Shown here in pieces: positions 9,139 through 19,808 of a DNA stretch of 64,000 nucleotides. The stretch is from the NCBI RefSeq assembly GCF_030563405.1, contig NZ_CP130748.1:2356001-2420000 (forward strand), written 5' to 3'. Each line of letters opens with the position of its first letter. Positions within the stretch are counted from its first letter, which is position 1. The stretch is from Vibrio sp. SNU_ST1 (GTDB lineage: Bacteria; Pseudomonadota; Gammaproteobacteria; Enterobacterales; Vibrionaceae). Below the pieces are notes generated by a model. The model had not been told where the DNA came from, ran no database searches, and was given only the letters and a program-made list of their open reading frames with translations. The position numbers were made by a program, and so were the translations under genes.

Positions 9139-9196
9139 ACGCTATGCCTCCCCTGTTGAGATAACCACGTTATCAACACAGAAGCATAGCGTTTTT
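9139..9196 (+). terminator. Long hairpin with T tail upstream of cnoX
   Basis: The arms AACGCTATGC (9139-9148) and GCATAGCGTT (9184-9193) pair fully. Inside, TGTTG/ATAAC pairs with GTTATCAACA with a two-base bulge. The structure ends in TTTTT. It could terminate a transcript from 8078-9100 or act as an attenuator ahead of cnoX. Confidence 0.7.
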
Positions 9197-9254
9197 CTAT
9201 TTTGGCTCTTTTTATTTGAGATAACCGAGTTAGATCTTGAAGTTACCGACTTAT
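9156..9254 (+). repeat. Three imperfect 18-bp repeats upstream of cnoX
   Basis: Similar 18-base units occur at 9156-9173 (TTGAGATAACCACGTTAT), 9216-9233 (TTGAGATAACCGAGTTAG) and 9237-9254 (TTGAAGTTACCGACTTAT). Each is roughly an inverted GATAAC..GTTAT pair. The first lies within the hairpin at 9139-9196. They may be operator sites. No regulator can be named. Confidence 0.45.
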
Positions 9255-9302
9255 CCCCCCATATTTGCAACGTATCCACAAAACAAACATCAAGGAACGT
9301 AA

Positions 9303-10157
9303 ATGCAATCTCCGCATATTGTTGAACTAAATGAGCAGAACTTTCGTCAAGTATTAGAAGGTTCGATGCAGACCCCTGTACTCATCCATTTTTGGGCACC
9401 AATGAGCCAAGAGAGCGCCCAAGTCATTCCTGAACTTCAAACATTAACTCAACAATACAACGGCGCTTTTACTTTAGCTCTGTTGAATTGTGAACAAGAG
9501 CAGGCAATTGCTAGCCAATTCGGCGTACAAGCACTCCCTACTATTGCACTGTTTGTTAACGGTCAGCCTGTTGATGGTTTGGGTGGTCCACAAAGCATAG
9601 AAGCGATTATTGAAATGTTAGGAAAACATCTTCCTAGCCAAGACGAGCTCGCACTGCGTCAGGCTCTCGAGCAAATGCAAGCAGGCGAGCACACACAAGC
9701 TCTCGCTGCAATGCAACAATTGCCACTAGAGCTAACGGGTAAAGGCGAGGTAAAACTGGCGATCGCAGAGTGTTTGTTAGAAACGCAACAGTTTGATCTA
9801 GCTGAAACTCAGCTAGCCACCATCCCTCTAGAGTACCAAGATAATTACTATAAAGGCTTAGTCGCAAAGCTTGAGCTTCACAAGCAAGCAGCAGACAGCC
9901 CTGAAATACAAGCATTAGAAACCGCTCTTCAGCAAGACCCAAATGACGCTAAGACCGCATCTGAATTAGCATTGCAATATCACCAAGTGAATCGCAACGA
10001 AGAAGCGATGGAACTGTTATGGTCTTTCCTAGCAAAAGATCTAAATGCTTGCGATGGCGATATGAAAAAAGAGTTCATGGATATCTTAAGTGCGCTTGGA
10101 CAAGGTAACCCAGTTGCCAGTAAGTACCGCCGACAACTGTACTCTCTGCTCTACTAA
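9303..10157 (+). CDS. cnoX: Thioredoxin-like co-chaperone CnoX (YbbN)
   Basis: CnoX/YbbN is a holdase that protects substrates from aggregation and passes them to GroEL and DnaK. The 284-residue protein has an N-terminal thioredoxin fold (about residues 5-110), with the active-site region reading WAPMSQES instead of CxxC. It therefore has no dithiol, as in many YbbN proteins. A TPR-like helical domain follows (about 115-284), ending in [17 protein letters not shown], typical of the family. The ATG at 9303 is preceded by AAGGA. qmcA, nfeD and cueR lie downstream, the same neighbourhood as in E. coli. Confidence 0.93.
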   Translation: MQSPHIVELNEQNFRQVLEGSMQTPVLIHFWAPMSQESAQVIPELQTLTQQYNGAFTLALLNCEQEQAIASQFGVQALPTIALFVNGQPVDGLGGPQSIEAIIEMLGKHLPSQDELALRQALEQMQAGEHTQALAAMQQLPLELTGKGEVKLAIAECLLETQQFDLAETQLATIPLEYQDNYYKGLVAKLELHKQAADSPEIQALETALQQDPNDAKTASELALQYHQVNRNEEAMELLWSFLAKDLNACDGDMKKEFMDILSALGQGNPVASKYRRQLYSLLY

Positions 10158-10246
10158 CTAAACCCTAAAAGCACTAAAGATAAGCATCGTATATCTCATC
10201 GAAAACTGACAATTCAATCAATTAGTTTATCGAATAATAGAATGTA

Positions 10247-10282
10247 AAATGGGCCATAAAATCAATATTTTATGGCCCATTT
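10247..10282 (+). terminator. Intrinsic terminator of cnoX
   Basis: A long near-perfect hairpin, AATGGGCCATAAAAT pairing with ATTTTATGGCCCATT around a short loop, is followed by a T-rich stretch. Confidence 0.8.
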
Positions 10283-10367
10283 CTCATTTATAAATTTGCT
10301 CAGAATTTAAATATGAGCCAGTATCAATACTGAACTATCAAAAACTTAAACTTGCAAAGGATTTTGT

Positions 10368-11297
10368 ATGGCTATTGATACATTGATTACTATCGGCGTC
10401 TTTACTGCCGTCGCAATATTGTTTATTTTCGCCGGAGTAAAAACGGTTCCGCAAGGCAATAACTGGACCGTAGAACGCTTCGGCCGTTATACACAAACCC
10501 TCCAACCAGGTCTGAACCTGATCATTCCATTTATCGATAAAATCGGACAACGCATCAGTATGATGGAACGTGTTCTCGACATCCCGGCACAAGAAGTCAT
10601 CTCCAAAGATAATGCAAATGTGGTTATTGATGCGGTGTGTTTCGTTCAAGTGATCGACGCGCCTAAAGCGGCTTATGAGGTGAATGATCTTGAGCACGCG
10701 ATTCGTAATTTAACTCTCACCAATATCCGTACTGTACTGGGCTCGATGGAACTGGATGAAATGCTCAGCCAGCGAGACATGATTAACACCAAATTATTGA
10801 ATATCGTTGATGAAGCGACAAACCCTTGGGGTGTCAAAGTTACGCGTATCGAAATCAAAGACGTACAGCCACCAGCAGACCTTACCGCTGCGATGAATGC
10901 TCAGATGAAAGCCGAGCGTAACAAACGTGCAGATATCCTAGAGGCAGAGGGTGTACGACAAGCTGAGATATTGAAAGCAGAAGGTCACAAACAATCAGAA
11001 ATCTTAAAAGCGGAAGGTCAAAAGCAAGCAGCTATCCTGCAAGCTGAAGCTCGTGAACGGGCTGCCGAAGCTGAAGCTAAAGCGACAGAAATGGTATCAA
11101 CAGCGATTGCTCAAGGCGACATGCAAGCGGTCAATTACTTTATTGCACAAGGTTACACCGACGCACTGAAGTCTATTGGTCAAGCAGAAAACGGTAAGAT
11201 CATCATGCTACCGCTCGAAGCGACTGGACTAATGGGTTCTGTTGCGGGTATTGCAGAGATATTTGCACATAAGAATGACAAGGGTAGTAAGGACTAA
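10368..11297 (+). CDS. qmcA: SPFH/stomatin-family membrane protein QmcA
   Basis: QmcA belongs to the SPFH (stomatin, prohibitin, flotillin, HflK/C) family that forms large cage-like membrane assemblies. The 309-residue protein has one N-terminal membrane segment (residues 5-24), the SPFH domain (about 25-190; [25 protein letters not shown]) and a coiled-coil arm with repeated ILKAEG units (about 190-245). A hydrophobic C-terminal region follows. nfeD starts three bases after the stop codon. QmcA-NfeD is a recurrent stomatin-partner pair thought to act in membrane quality control. Confidence 0.95.
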   Translation: MAIDTLITIGVFTAVAILFIFAGVKTVPQGNNWTVERFGRYTQTLQPGLNLIIPFIDKIGQRISMMERVLDIPAQEVISKDNANVVIDAVCFVQVIDAPKAAYEVNDLEHAIRNLTLTNIRTVLGSMELDEMLSQRDMINTKLLNIVDEATNPWGVKVTRIEIKDVQPPADLTAAMNAQMKAERNKRADILEAEGVRQAEILKAEGHKQSEILKAEGQKQAAILQAEARERAAEAEAKATEMVSTAIAQGDMQAVNYFIAQGYTDALKSIGQAENGKIIMLPLEATGLMGSVAGIAEIFAHKNDKGSKD

Positions 11298-11300
11298 CTT

Positions 11301-11756
11301 ATGGTCGAATTACTCGAACAAGTAAACTACTGGCATTGGTTAGCGTTTGGGCTAGCGTTGTTAGCACTTGAGCTGATTGGAACCGCTGGTTACTTTTTGT
11401 GGATAGGTATATCTGCCATGCTTGTCGGAGCGCTATTGGGCGCACTACCAATCGGTTGGCAGATGCAATGGCTATCCTTTGCGAGCTTCTCGCTTATCAC
11501 CACTTGGCTGTGGTGGAGAAGACAGCTATCGAGTGACAAGCAATCTGACTCTACTCGAGATCTTAATCAACGAGAGAAACAACTAATTGGAAGAAAGACT
11601 CGTCTCTTAGAATCAGTACAAAAAGGTAACTGTAGGATAAAGCTAGGGGATAGCTCATGGTCTGCGATGAGTACACATGATATTGATGCGGGAGAGGAAG
11701 TCGTGATTACTGCTGTCGATGGCATTGTTCTCACGATAAGCCCTACTAAACAATAA
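11301..11756 (+). CDS. ybbJ: NfeD-family membrane protein (YbbJ)
   Basis: This is the short-form NfeD, the membrane partner of SPFH proteins. The 151-residue protein has two N-terminal membrane segments (about residues 13-35 and 42-72). A C-terminal OB-fold beta-barrel follows (about 90-148; LIGRKTRLLESVQKGNCRIK, DIDAGEEVVITAVDGIVL). It lacks the ClpP-like protease domain of long NfeD proteins. It is translationally close to qmcA (three-base gap) and ends just before a terminator shared with convergent cueR. Confidence 0.92.
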   Translation: MVELLEQVNYWHWLAFGLALLALELIGTAGYFLWIGISAMLVGALLGALPIGWQMQWLSFASFSLITTWLWWRRQLSSDKQSDSTRDLNQREKQLIGRKTRLLESVQKGNCRIKLGDSSWSAMSTHDIDAGEEVVITAVDGIVLTISPTKQ

Positions 11757-11774
11757 TCAAGAAAACCCTCCTTC

Positions 11775-11804
11775 AAAGCCATAAGTAACCAACTTATGGC
11801 TTTT
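11775..11804. terminator. Bidirectional terminator, nfeD / cueR
   Basis: AAAGCCATAAGT (11775-11786) pairs with ACTTATGGCTTTT, with a run of T on the plus side. It overlaps the last codons of cueR. Confidence 0.75.
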
Positions 11805-12189
11805 TCTCTACAAGTGAATCGATAATTGGGCAATGGCTATTTGAGTCACCAGGGCACAGTTCAACCCACTCTTTCAATGTCTTCTGAATGATCAATAAGT
11901 CTTCAATTTTTTTATTCACTTCTTCCAATTTACTTAGCGCTTTTGCTTTAACATCGGCACTTTCGCGACATGGGTTGTCGGCTAATTCAACAAGCGCACG
12001 ACACTCATCAAGCGAAAAACCAGCGCTTCTCGCTTTCGCTACGATTCCGAGCTCCTTGATCTGCTTCTCACCATAAGACCGATAACCATTTTCAGAACGT
12101 AACGGTGCAGATATCACCCCTTTGTCTTCATACAAACGAATAGACTTAGGTGATAACTGCGTGAGGCTTGCAACTTCGCTTATGTTCAT
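11794..12189 (-). CDS. cueR: MerR-family copper-responsive regulator CueR
   Basis: CueR senses Cu(I), Ag(I) or Au(I) and activates copper efflux and oxidase genes. The protein is 131 residues from the ATG at 12189. A TTG four codons upstream is in frame, but GAG is better spaced to the ATG and the MNISEVA start matches E. coli CueR. The MerR winged-helix domain (IRLYEDKGVI, RSENGYRSYGE) is followed by a dimerisation coiled coil. The metal-binding loop CPGDSNSHC supplies two Cys eight residues apart, the CueR signature. The usual target copA is not in this window. Confidence 0.93.
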   Translation of the reverse strand: MNISEVASLTQLSPKSIRLYEDKGVISAPLRSENGYRSYGEKQIKELGIVAKARSAGFSLDECRALVELADNPCRESADVKAKALSKLEEVNKKIEDLLIIQKTLKEWVELCPGDSNSHCPIIDSLVEKKP

Positions 12190-12525
12190 AATATTACTCA
12201 AGTAAATATCGCTTAAAAACTATTTAGAAACCTAAGACTATTCTTCAAACATCTAGGAATGCTAGCTACCGAAACAAAAATATTGAAGCAATATAATGTT
12301 CGAAAATAAAGTCTGCTGTTTATGGCTATTTTACATCAAATGATGAAAGTAGCTTAGTTTTTCCAACAAACCCAAACACCAACTATCAACAAGTTACTGA
12401 TTGAAATAGCAAAATAGGCATTCGTTATTTTTCATAGGAAATTTTTGATTTTTTTGATCTTTGAGAAATACCTCACATACTAATGGATATCTCTTGTTTG
12501 AAGAGATTTTTAGTGAGGTGTCATT
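12190..12525. promoter_or_regulatory. Intergenic leader with possible RBS-sequestering structure
   Basis: This gap holds the cueR promoter and the leader of the small ORF at 12526. Near its end, ACCTCAC (12470-12476) can pair with GTGAGGT (12513-12519), which is the ribosome-binding site of that ORF. Nested inside, ATCTCTT (12489-12495) pairs with AAGAGAT (12501-12507), followed by TTTTT. This could be a riboregulator, thermometer or attenuator. The rest of the gap shows nothing clear. Confidence 0.45.
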
Positions 12526-12699
12526 ATGAAATGTTATCTAGCGTTAATTTTTAGCTTAGTTTTAAGCTTCTCTGTATTCGCCCAAAATGTAGGAAGCACT
12601 GCATCTGGACCGATCATAAAATGTGACTTAGGAAGTAGTGTTGTAGAATATATGCCTATCGTTATATGCAAACATAGTAATGGTAAGGTTCTACACTAA
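12526..12699 (+). CDS. Small secreted protein of unknown function (57 residues)
   Basis: The ATG at 12526 is preceded by a good GAGGTG ribosome site five bases away. The product has a typical Sec signal peptide (MKCYLALIFSLVLSFSVFA, cleavage before QN). The mature peptide of about 38 residues has two cysteines, in IIKCDLG and PIVICKHSNG, which could form a disulfide in the periplasm. I do not recognise a family. A perfect palindromic terminator follows three bases after the stop. The convergent gene is a lipoprotein. Confidence 0.65.
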   Translation: MKCYLALIFSLVLSFSVFAQNVGSTASGPIIKCDLGSSVVEYMPIVICKHSNGKVLH

Positions 12700-12701
12700 C
12701 A

Positions 12702-12723
12702 AAAAAGGAGCCTAGGCTCCTTT
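12702..12723. terminator. Bidirectional terminator
   Basis: The perfect palindrome GGAGCCTAGGCTCC (12707-12720) is flanked by six A on the left and T residues on the right. It serves the small ORF and the convergent lipoprotein gene. Confidence 0.85.
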
Positions 12724-12726
12724 CCT

Positions 12727-13551
12727 TTAAAACTCGATTAGTTGTTTGATTATCGCTTTACGTTCTTCTTTCGAAGCTTTGTTAAACCAATATTCGAACA
12801 TTTCAATCTCTTTGACATTATCACCCAAAGAATCAACAACACCATTTCGATTTGCTACGGACCAGTTAATAACAGAGTCTCTTTGTTCCGTTGGAATTTG
12901 TTCAAACCAATATTTTGACATCTCTTGAGCTTGGCTTACCGGCTCTTGCTGTATCGCGGGCACTGCAGCTACAGGTGTTGCTGCGACTACAGGTACTGCT
13001 GCAACCATTGGTTTAGCTGTAGCGTTTTTATTACCAGTATTTACGATTGCTTCAATGTAGCCAGCAGGGATAGAAAATGAAATGCTGTTCGCATTTGAAA
13101 CTTGGACATCAAAAATTAGATCTTTAAAAGGCGCTTCGTTGAAGATTTCATTGGACACCGGAAATTTTACATACTGTGTTTGAGTACATATATCACTACA
13201 TGTTTCAGCTGAAGCTGCATAAGGTTTTAATGGTACTTTACCTTCAGCCCCCTTAACTAAGACAGAGCGGTACTCATTATAATTTTTAAAGTACTGAAGC
13301 TCCATCGTTATATATGAATCAGGTACCGTTACAGTACTGTTCGGGGTAACGTAATTTAGCTCTAAAGACGAGTTCACTAGCTGACCTTGTCTAACTTCAA
13401 GCACATCAGGAGACAACGACTCACCAACGACGATTTGATAATTTTGCTTACTCTCTATTCTTTTAACGGAATCTGTAAAATCACTATTAGAATCTAATGT
13501 TGTACATCCAATTAAGAATAAAGGAATCGATGCTAAAACTATTTTTTTCAT
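12727..13551 (-). CDS. Uncharacterised lipoprotein with repeated C-terminal YWF motif
   Basis: This 274-residue protein has a lipoprotein signal peptide with lipobox LIGC (Cys16). The body (about 20-175) is rich in beta-type sequence and has a local CSDIC Cys pair. It is joined by an Ala/Val/Pro linker (about 180-205) to a C-terminal region with two similar helical units. One is around MSKYWFEQIPTEQRDSVINW and the other around MFEYWFNKASKEERKAIIKQ. I do not recognise the family. It is transcribed convergently with the small secreted ORF and codirectionally with the porin upstream, separated by 125 bases. Confidence 0.75.
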   Translation of the reverse strand: MKKIVLASIPLFLIGCTTLDSNSDFTDSVKRIESKQNYQIVVGESLSPDVLEVRQGQLVNSSLELNYVTPNSTVTVPDSYITMELQYFKNYNEYRSVLVKGAEGKVPLKPYAASAETCSDICTQTQYVKFPVSNEIFNEAPFKDLIFDVQVSNANSISFSIPAGYIEAIVNTGNKNATAKPMVAAVPVVAATPVAAVPAIQQEPVSQAQEMSKYWFEQIPTEQRDSVINWSVANRNGVVDSLGDNVKEIEMFEYWFNKASKEERKAIIKQLIEF

Positions 13552-13625
13552 ATTAACTACCTCGAGGGTTTCCCCATAATATTATTTCGATGCCTTTTCT
13601 TTCTTAGGCTGGACCAGAAATGAAT

Positions 13626-13651
13626 ATGCGCCGACTAACAAGCCAGCGCAT
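13626..13651 (-). terminator. Probable hairpin terminator of the porin gene
   Basis: ATGCGC and GCGCAT arms, extended by weaker pairs, form a stem 26 bases downstream of the porin stop. The T tail is poor, so termination is uncertain. Confidence 0.4.
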
Positions 13652-13676
13652 CTCTTTACTTAAAGCATGGTTTCAA

Positions 13677-14831
13677 TTAGAAGCCGTACTCTAAACCAAT
13701 ACGTGTAACGAACGTATCTGTGTTAGCAATAGAACCTTTATCGTCAGCTTTAATATCACGCTGTGCAATACGAATGTAAGGAACAAAGCCGTTATGAACG
13801 TACATTAGCTGACCTGAGATTACGCTATCTTCATCAGCGTTTTTAACACCATCAGTTTCAGACTCTAGGTTAGCCGCGTAGCCTAGTTTGAAGCCCCAAG
13901 GGCCGTTCCAGTACTGACCGATTACAGAGTATGAAGCCTGTTCTGATTTAGCGCCGCCTTGAACATCTGACTCACCCGCTTTGTAGGCTGCAGAAATACC
14001 GAAACCAGCAGGAAGTGACGCTTCAAAACCGATTAGGTAACCGAAAGTGTCAGCCATTTCAGCAGACGTCGCTGCAACCGCTGCAGTCGCATCGCCAAAC
14101 TTAACACCATCACAGCCAGAACTTACTAAACATGTACCAGCAGCAGTTCCAGCTGTTGCAGCTGTTAGTTGACGATCTGATTCTGATTCAACAGCAGCGT
14201 GGAAAGTAACCGTATCAGCTAAACGGTAGTGAGCAGCCGCGCCGTAGAAGTAGTTATCTTTAACGCTTGAGTCACCACGACCTGTTGCTAGGTTGAATGT
14301 AAAACCATTCAAGTCAGCAGAATCGTATCGAGCCATATCACCATGACGGTCACGGTTATATTTAACATCGCCGCCCCAGTCCCATACTGCGCCCAAACCT
14401 GGGTTAGCATAAGGCCAGTCAATTACTTCATACATTGGCGTTAACATACGACCAAAACGTACTTTACCCCAGTCACCTTGCAGACCTAAGAACGTATCAC
14501 GGTTACCTAGTGTCGCACCGTCACCGTTTTCACCAACGTAGCCAGATTCAATTTGCATGAATACGTTCACGTTATCGAACATGTCTTTACTTGCACGGAA
14601 ACCAATACGAGATTCATTCTCGTAATCGTAACCCGTACCTGTGTCAGTTTTTACGCCATTTTTTGTTTTTTCTGAATCATAGTTAACAACAGAGATTGCT
14701 GCTACACCGTAAGCCTGAACGTTAAAATCTGAGATAACACCAACTTGAGAAGATTCAGATGCGAATGCACCACTTGAAATCATCGCAACTGCAGCACCAA
14801 GTAAAGTACGTTTGAAAATTTTGTTTTCCAT
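13677..14831 (-). CDS. Gram-negative general porin
   Basis: This is a trimeric 16-stranded beta-barrel outer-membrane porin allowing passive diffusion of small solutes. The 384-residue precursor has a signal peptide cleaved after AFA (about residue 24). A loop-3 constriction region lies around MLTPMYEVIDWPYANPGLG. The C-terminus ends in the Phe (IGLEYGF) needed for recognition by the Bam complex. A CLVSSGCDG loop carries a Cys pair. It resembles Vibrio OmpU/OmpT-type or related porins, but I cannot say which. An unusually long AT-rich leader of more than 400 bases lies upstream. Confidence 0.88.
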   Translation of the reverse strand: MENKIFKRTLLGAAVAMISSGAFASESSQVGVISDFNVQAYGVAAISVVNYDSEKTKNGVKTDTGTGYDYENESRIGFRASKDMFDNVNVFMQIESGYVGENGDGATLGNRDTFLGLQGDWGKVRFGRMLTPMYEVIDWPYANPGLGAVWDWGGDVKYNRDRHGDMARYDSADLNGFTFNLATGRGDSSVKDNYFYGAAAHYRLADTVTFHAAVESESDRQLTAATAGTAAGTCLVSSGCDGVKFGDATAAVAATSAEMADTFGYLIGFEASLPAGFGISAAYKAGESDVQGGAKSEQASYSVIGQYWNGPWGFKLGYAANLESETDGVKNADEDSVISGQLMYVHNGFVPYIRIAQRDIKADDKGSIANTDTFVTRIGLEYGF

Positions 14832-15303
14832 GGAATAAAACTCCTAAAAATGGATATAGCTGTTTGAATATTTCCCGCCTAAAGTTGGCCGCCGTAGAGA
14901 GAAATACCTTTTCTTGTTTGAGAACCCTGAAACACCGAATTCTCGATTTCCTTTCTGGTTATACACAATGTGCATCCATGCCAATAAGACTAACTTCACC
15001 CCAAAAAAGATCAACGAGAACTTAATTTTCATCTAAAAAAATATGAGTTGGTGCAAATTTATCATGTACTTAGTGATCCAGGTCTACTAATTGAAAAGAT
15101 CGAGATAACAAAAGGAAAAATAATTAAAAAACAAAAACTTAGCCTCACCTCAACCTCTTAAAAATTGATATCACTCGCATTTAATAAACAACTAAAGCAA
15201 CATTTCATTAATGTTGAGCGTCATCACTGTCCTGATTTCATAGTTCGTATAGGAACAAATTTCTCAACAATTAAAAAGCCATCATTTTTATATCAGAAAC
15301 AAA
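14832..15303. other. Long AT-rich region upstream of the porin gene
   Basis: About 470 bases lie between the porin ATG and the ligA terminator. GGAG lies just before the porin start. The region must carry the porin promoter. I found no confident CRP, OmpR or ToxR site by eye, and the short open frames here have no ribosome sites. Porin leaders are common small-RNA targets, which would fit the long untranslated leader. Confidence 0.4.
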
Positions 15304-15332
15304 AAAGGCACTCCCTTAAAAGGAGTGCCTTT
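15304..15332 (-). terminator. Intrinsic terminator of ligA
   Basis: GGCACTCC (15307-15314) pairs with GGAGTGCC (15322-15329). On the minus strand the hairpin is followed by six T. Confidence 0.85.
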
Positions 15333-15355
15333 GAGCTTTTTTTATCTGTATTTAC

Positions 15356-17422
<2,067 letters not shown>

Positions 17423-17460
17423 CTATAAATATAGATTATTTACAAGGCTAAACAATACGG

Positions 17461-18597
17461 CTAGGCGTTAGCTGCCGTCATAAAGTCTCGGATTTGCTTA
17501 CGGTAATCAGACAAACGGTTTGGCGTCATCAAGTTACGTGACTCATCCAATACGTTTCCGCCCATATCGTCGGCAATTTTCTGTGCAGCACTCAGCATCA
17601 GATTGAAGTTTTGATCAGCTTGACCATAACAAGGCAGCGTCATAAAGAACGAAATACCTTTGGTGGTAAAGTCAGCAGGATCGTCATGTTCTAGTGTTCC
17701 TGGCTGCATCATATTTGCTACGCTGAAAATAACTTTTGGCTCATCGCTCGCTTGTGCAAAGCAGTGGTAGATCGACATTTCACCATAAGCTAGGCCGTTG
17801 TTCTCCATGCTACGGAAAAGTTCAGTACCCACAAATGGGATCTCCCCGGCACAGTGAACATTAAGAACAATAACTTCAAGGCCAAGATCTTCATTTGAAT
17901 GAGCTTTTTCATCTAACTTACTTTCGTCAGCTAAATTAACTTCGTCACCCAACTGAGCTTCTTCTGCTAAATTGGCGTCTTTATCTAACTTAGTTTCTTC
18001 AACCGAAGTAACACTTTGTGCAGCAACCACTTCTTTCCCAATAAACGGTTCGCTTAGCGTTAAGCCTTCGTTAGAAAGCAGTGGATCAGCGTCCGCATCA
18101 AAGGCTTCTTCAAACGAACCGTGCTGCTCTTTAAAGCCTGCGTGATTTTCTTTTTGCTCGTCAGTCAATTCAAAGCTAGGAACTTCAGGTTCAACAACCT
18201 TCTCTTCCTCAACCTCTTCAAGCTCACCTTTAACTTCGATCGGGGCTTCAACACTGAAAGAAGGAAGATCATTCAATTCTATTTCGTCTTCGTGAGCTTC
18301 TTTTACTTGTGGTGCTGACAATGGATCTGAGTCAATCAGCGGATCAGTTGCAGACGGTGAGACAGCAAAATCCGGTTCTTTACGCTCTTTTCGGATTATC
18401 TCAAAATCATCCTCAGGAGCGAATGAACGGTTTGGAATAGATTCAGCTTCATCTAAGCTGTCGTTATCAAGCTTACCAAGCGGCTTATCTCCAAACTTTG
18501 CTTTCCCTTCTTTCTTACTCGTCCATAGACCATGGAACAATAATGCGGCGATAGCTAATGCGCCAACAATAATGAGTACAAATCGCAATTCCTGCAT
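17461..18597 (-). CDS. zipA: Cell division protein ZipA
   Basis: ZipA anchors FtsZ filaments to the inner membrane during septum formation. The 378-residue protein has the expected layout. A short N-terminus leads into a membrane segment (about residues 5-23). A charged segment and a long acidic Glu/Asp/Ala linker follow (about 40-235), and then the C-terminal FtsZ-binding ZipA domain (about 240-378; [39 protein letters not shown]). The linker contains quasi-repeats of the type LDxxAxLxDE. It has cysZ divergent and ligA downstream, the order of enteric bacteria. Confidence 0.95.
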   Translation of the reverse strand: MQELRFVLIIVGALAIAALLFHGLWTSKKEGKAKFGDKPLGKLDNDSLDEAESIPNRSFAPEDDFEIIRKERKEPDFAVSPSATDPLIDSDPLSAPQVKEAHEDEIELNDLPSFSVEAPIEVKGELEEVEEEKVVEPEVPSFELTDEQKENHAGFKEQHGSFEEAFDADADPLLSNEGLTLSEPFIGKEVVAAQSVTSVEETKLDKDANLAEEAQLGDEVNLADESKLDEKAHSNEDLGLEVIVLNVHCAGEIPFVGTELFRSMENNGLAYGEMSIYHCFAQASDEPKVIFSVANMMQPGTLEHDDPADFTTKGISFFMTLPCYGQADQNFNLMLSAAQKIADDMGGNVLDESRNLMTPNRLSDYRKQIRDFMTAANA

Positions 18598-18826
18598 TTT
18601 TCGCTCTCAGCTTTCTTAGTCAACTAGCTATAAACACGCTGTCACTAAGTTAGGTTAATTTGGCTAATCTCACTACTCTATCAAAAGTAGCCACTGTTTT
18701 AGAACCACTTAATACAATTAGTTCATTAGTTGGTGTGATTTTCACCACGCTTTTTTTCTTAATTTCGGTCGAGTACACTAGAGATGTTTGCTATTTAACC
18801 AAATTCACATGTGACCCAATTTAAAT

Positions 18827-19585
18827 ATGACTATTGAATCTGTTCCTCGCTCTGGCTTTGGCTATTTTATTTTCGGAATAAAAATTGCCTTATCGCCGAG
18901 TATCCGTAAGTTTGTACTGCTCCCTCTTATCGCTAACGTGCTACTCGTGGGCGGTGCTTTATTTTATATTTTCTCCAACTTAAACACTTGGATTGAAGGC
19001 TGGATTGGTGCATTGCCAAGTTTCTTGTCGTGGTTGTCATATATCCTATGGCCGCTACTTGTGTTAACCGTTTTGGCCACATTTTCGTATTTCTTCAGTA
19101 CACTCGCTAACTTTATTGCTGCACCGTTCAACGGATTGCTCGCGGAAAAAGTCGAAGAACTACTCAGTGGTAAAAAAGTCAATGACGATGGCTTACTCGA
19201 TGCACTCAAAGACACCCCACGTATTTTAGCGAGAGAATGGCGCAAACTGGTCTATATTCTGCCAAAAGCGATCGGCTTATTCTTACTTTTGTTAATTCCA
19301 GCGCTAGGACAAACTGTTGCACCGTTTTTATGGTTCATTTTCACTGCATGGATGTTAGCTATTCAGTACGCTGACTACCCATTCGACAACCATAAAATCA
19401 AGTTTGACGATATGAGAAATAATTTGAAACAAAAACAAGGTAAGAGCTACAGCTTCGGCGCACTTGTTTCTGTGTTTACTACCATTCCAGTTTTAAACCT
19501 GATTGTGATGCCAGTTGCCGTCTGCGGCGCTACTGCAATGTGGGTTGCAGAGTTTAAAGACCAAGCCCTACGCTCTCGTCTATAG
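18827..19585 (+). CDS. cysZ: Sulfate transporter CysZ
   Basis: CysZ is an inner-membrane sulfate uptake protein feeding cysteine synthesis. The 252-residue protein has the characteristic opening PRSGFGYFIFGIKIALSPSI. Four to six hydrophobic segments follow, with an SFLSWLSYILWPL segment, an ANFIAAPFNGLLAEKVE block and a YADYPFDNHKI motif. cysK, which uses the resulting sulfide, lies 220 bases downstream on the same strand. The intergenic gap holds a hairpin, so cysK probably also has its own promoter. Confidence 0.94.
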   Translation: MTIESVPRSGFGYFIFGIKIALSPSIRKFVLLPLIANVLLVGGALFYIFSNLNTWIEGWIGALPSFLSWLSYILWPLLVLTVLATFSYFFSTLANFIAAPFNGLLAEKVEELLSGKKVNDDGLLDALKDTPRILAREWRKLVYILPKAIGLFLLLLIPALGQTVAPFLWFIFTAWMLAIQYADYPFDNHKIKFDDMRNNLKQKQGKSYSFGALVSVFTTIPVLNLIVMPVAVCGATAMWVAEFKDQALRSRL

Positions 19586-19606
19586 TTTTACAGCCTGCTC
19601 TAACAA

Positions 19607-19647
19607 CGCCTATCTTTTTGACGTTCTGATTTCAATAAAGATAGGCG
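19607..19647 (+). terminator. Hairpin downstream of cysZ
   Basis: CGCCTATCTTT (19607-19617) pairs perfectly with AAAGATAGGCG (19637-19647) across a 19-base loop. There is no T tail after the stem, so it may be a weak terminator or a 3'-end stabilising structure. Confidence 0.5.
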
Positions 19648-19808
19648 TGAATCCTGCTACATCTCTATATGATATAACTTTTTAATCCTTTTACCTTTTT
19701 TTCAACTTGTTTAATCTAAATTCAAGCTAAACAAACATCGAAAGACACTAGACGGTAAATTGGTAGATATACTACGTTTAGTTCTGTCATTAAATGAAGG
19801 AATATCGC

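Noticed and set aside
13677-14831. Specific porin name such as ompU or ompT
   Set aside because: Vibrio porins are too similar to separate by eye, so only the porin family is claimed.
14844-15032. 62-residue minus-strand open frame upstream of the porin
   Set aside because: No ribosome site, low-complexity basic product, and it lies in the porin leader.
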